The notes under the pieces are model-generated. The model ran no database searches and was not told the origin of the DNA. It worked only from the letters and a program-made list of their open reading frames with translations. From the NCBI GenBank assembly GCA_007135505.1, contig SLIS01000190.1, forward strand, positions 1-7,186: a stretch of DNA of 7,186 nt. Reading direction: 5' to 3'. Positions 6,438 through 7,186 of this stretch are shown one piece after another (positions within the stretch are counted from its first letter, which is position 1; every line of letters starts with the position of its first letter). The translations under genes and the position numbers were made by a program. The DNA is from Halovivax sp. Lineage in GTDB: Archaea; Halobacteriota; Halobacteria; Halobacteriales; Natrialbaceae.

Positions 6438-6534
6438 CACGTTGTCCACGGCGAAATCGACGTCTGGAACCGTCGGTGCACGTCTCGACGAACCACACCA
6501 GGGGCCACGTCGTCTACCCTGCCGCGAGGTGGCC

Positions 6535-6558
6535 ACTTTTGGAAGTCCGTGCAGGAGG
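6535..6558 (+). promoter_or_regulatory. TATA-like box and Shine-Dalgarno of the ggt-like gene
   Basis: ACTTTTGG (6535-6542) is centred about 28 nt before the ATG at 6566, the spacing of a leaderless promoter. Between them lies GGAGG at 6554-6558, with a 7-nt gap to the ATG, an ideal Shine-Dalgarno spacing. The two signals point to different start modes: if the TATA is used, the ribosome site would not be transcribed. The GGAGG clearly supports the chosen start codon. Confidence 0.5.
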
Positions 6559-6565
6559 AAGAGAC

Positions 6566-7186
6566 ATGGAGTACGACCTGGATCGATTTTCCTCACGACG
6601 GTCGACCGTCCGTGCGAACCGTGGACTCGTCGCCACGAGTCAGCCACTCGCCGCTGAGGCCGGCGTCGAAATCCTTCGCAACGGGGGCAACGCCTTCGAC
6701 GCGGCCGTCGCCACGGCCTCGGCACTCAACGTCGTCGAGCCGACCTCGACCGGGCTGGGCGGCGACGTCTTTGCACTGTATCGGACGGCAGACGGCGACG
6801 TCGGTGCGATGCGTTCCTGTGGTGGGGCGCCGGCGGACGCGACGATCGAGAACGTCCGGACGGCGCTCACCGACGCCGACGAGAACGAACGGGCGAGGTA
6901 CTATCCCGACGCGGGCGGCTACGCCGTCGACGACGTCTCCGACCCGTCCGATCTCGGAATGCCGTTTCACGGTCCGCACGCAGTGACGGTTCCGGGAACG
7001 GCTCGCGGGTGGGAGACGACTGTCCGGGAGTTCGGTCGAAAGTCCCTCGGGGAAGTCCTGCAGCCGGCCATCGAGTACGCCACCGAGGGCTATCCGGTCT
7101 CGGAGGTCATCTCGTACTACTGGCAGGGCGCCGAGACGTTGTTCACCGACGATCACGCACGGGAGGCGTACCTTTTCGACGGCGAA
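6566..7186 (+). CDS. ggt: Gamma-glutamyltransferase-family protein (3' partial)
   Basis: Members of this N-terminal-nucleophile hydrolase family cleave or transfer gamma-glutamyl groups after autocleavage into two subunits. The visible 207 residues are the start of the large subunit; the gene runs off the window, so the catalytic Thr is not seen. Matches are VATSQPLAAEAGVEILRNGG and NAFDAAVATASALNVVEP (residues about 22-59), then TGLGGDVFALY, and later AVTVPGTARGWE followed by PAIEYATEGYPVSE. The position of the gamma-glutamyl-binding Arg (family RE-x-AP; Arg114 in E. coli) reads CGGAP here, so substrate choice may differ. No signal peptide precedes residue 1, suggesting a cytoplasmic protein. 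The ATG at 6566 has a good Shine-Dalgarno. With gshA nearby, turnover of gamma-glutamylcysteine is possible but inferred; an acylase-like relative is the alternative. Confidence 0.85.
   Translation, partial: MEYDLDRFSSRRSTVRANRGLVATSQPLAAEAGVEILRNGGNAFDAAVATASALNVVEPTSTGLGGDVFALYRTADGDVGAMRSCGGAPADATIENVRTALTDADENERARYYPDAGGYAVDDVSDPSDLGMPFHGPHAVTVPGTARGWETTVREFGRKSLGEVLQPAIEYATEGYPVSEVISYYWQGAETLFTDDHAREAYLFDGE

Noticed and set aside
6376..6498. N-terminal extension of dinB to 6498
   Set aside because: The 41 added residues are Arg-rich and unlike Y-family N-termini. The ATG at 6375 lies about 20 residues before the first catalytic motif, and the region contains promoter-like signals.
6593..7156. 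Minus-strand open frame opposite the ggt-like gene
   Set aside because: The + strand frame from 6566 has unmistakable gamma-glutamyltransferase-family motifs and a ribosome site; the antisense product has none.

Overview
The window reads as haloarchaeal chromosome (class Halobacteria). It is GC-rich with strong third-position G/C bias. Most predicted proteins are rich in Asp and Glu. Several starts sit about 27 nt below a TATA-like element, as in leaderless archaeal transcripts. The families present (GCS2-type glutamate-cysteine ligase, Lrp/AsnC-TRASH regulator, Y-family polymerase with a C-terminal PCNA-binding peptide) are all familiar from haloarchaea. The genus cannot be told from sequence alone. 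I see no insertion sequence, CRISPR array, tRNA or rRNA, and no gene-free stretch over 300 bases.

Layout, left to right. (1) 1-914 (+): the C-terminal part of a glutamate-cysteine ligase (gshA), cut by the window edge. (2) 1016-1864 (+): a heme A synthase of the CtaA/COX15 family. (3) 1865-2096: the most unusual non-coding stretch. It carries five tandem 20-bp repeats, then two perfect inverted repeats, the second overlapping the likely promoter of the next gene. (4) 2097-2687 (+): an Lrp/AsnC regulator with a C-terminal metal-binding TRASH domain, probably a copper sensor. (5) 2777-3409 (+): a diverged uracil-DNA-glycosylase-fold protein. (6) 3427-4545 (-): a J-domain protein anchored in the membrane, convergent with (5) across 17 nt. 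(7) 4708-6375 (-): a Y-family DNA polymerase (dinB) with a long disordered tail ending in a PIP-like peptide. (8) 6376-6565: a divergent promoter region with an inverted repeat. (9) 6566-7186 (+): the N-terminal part of a gamma-glutamyltransferase-family protein, cut by the right edge.

Functional links. The flanking genes may both act on gamma-glutamyl compounds; gamma-glutamylcysteine is the main low-molecular-weight thiol of haloarchaea. The putative copper sensor follows the heme A synthase, which serves heme-copper oxidases, so a link through copper or respiration is possible. The glycosylase-fold protein and dinB suggest DNA damage handling but are on opposite strands and not co-transcribed. 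These links are inference from gene order. The genes appear mostly as single transcription units. The best candidate for something undescribed is the repeat and operator array at 1921-2073.
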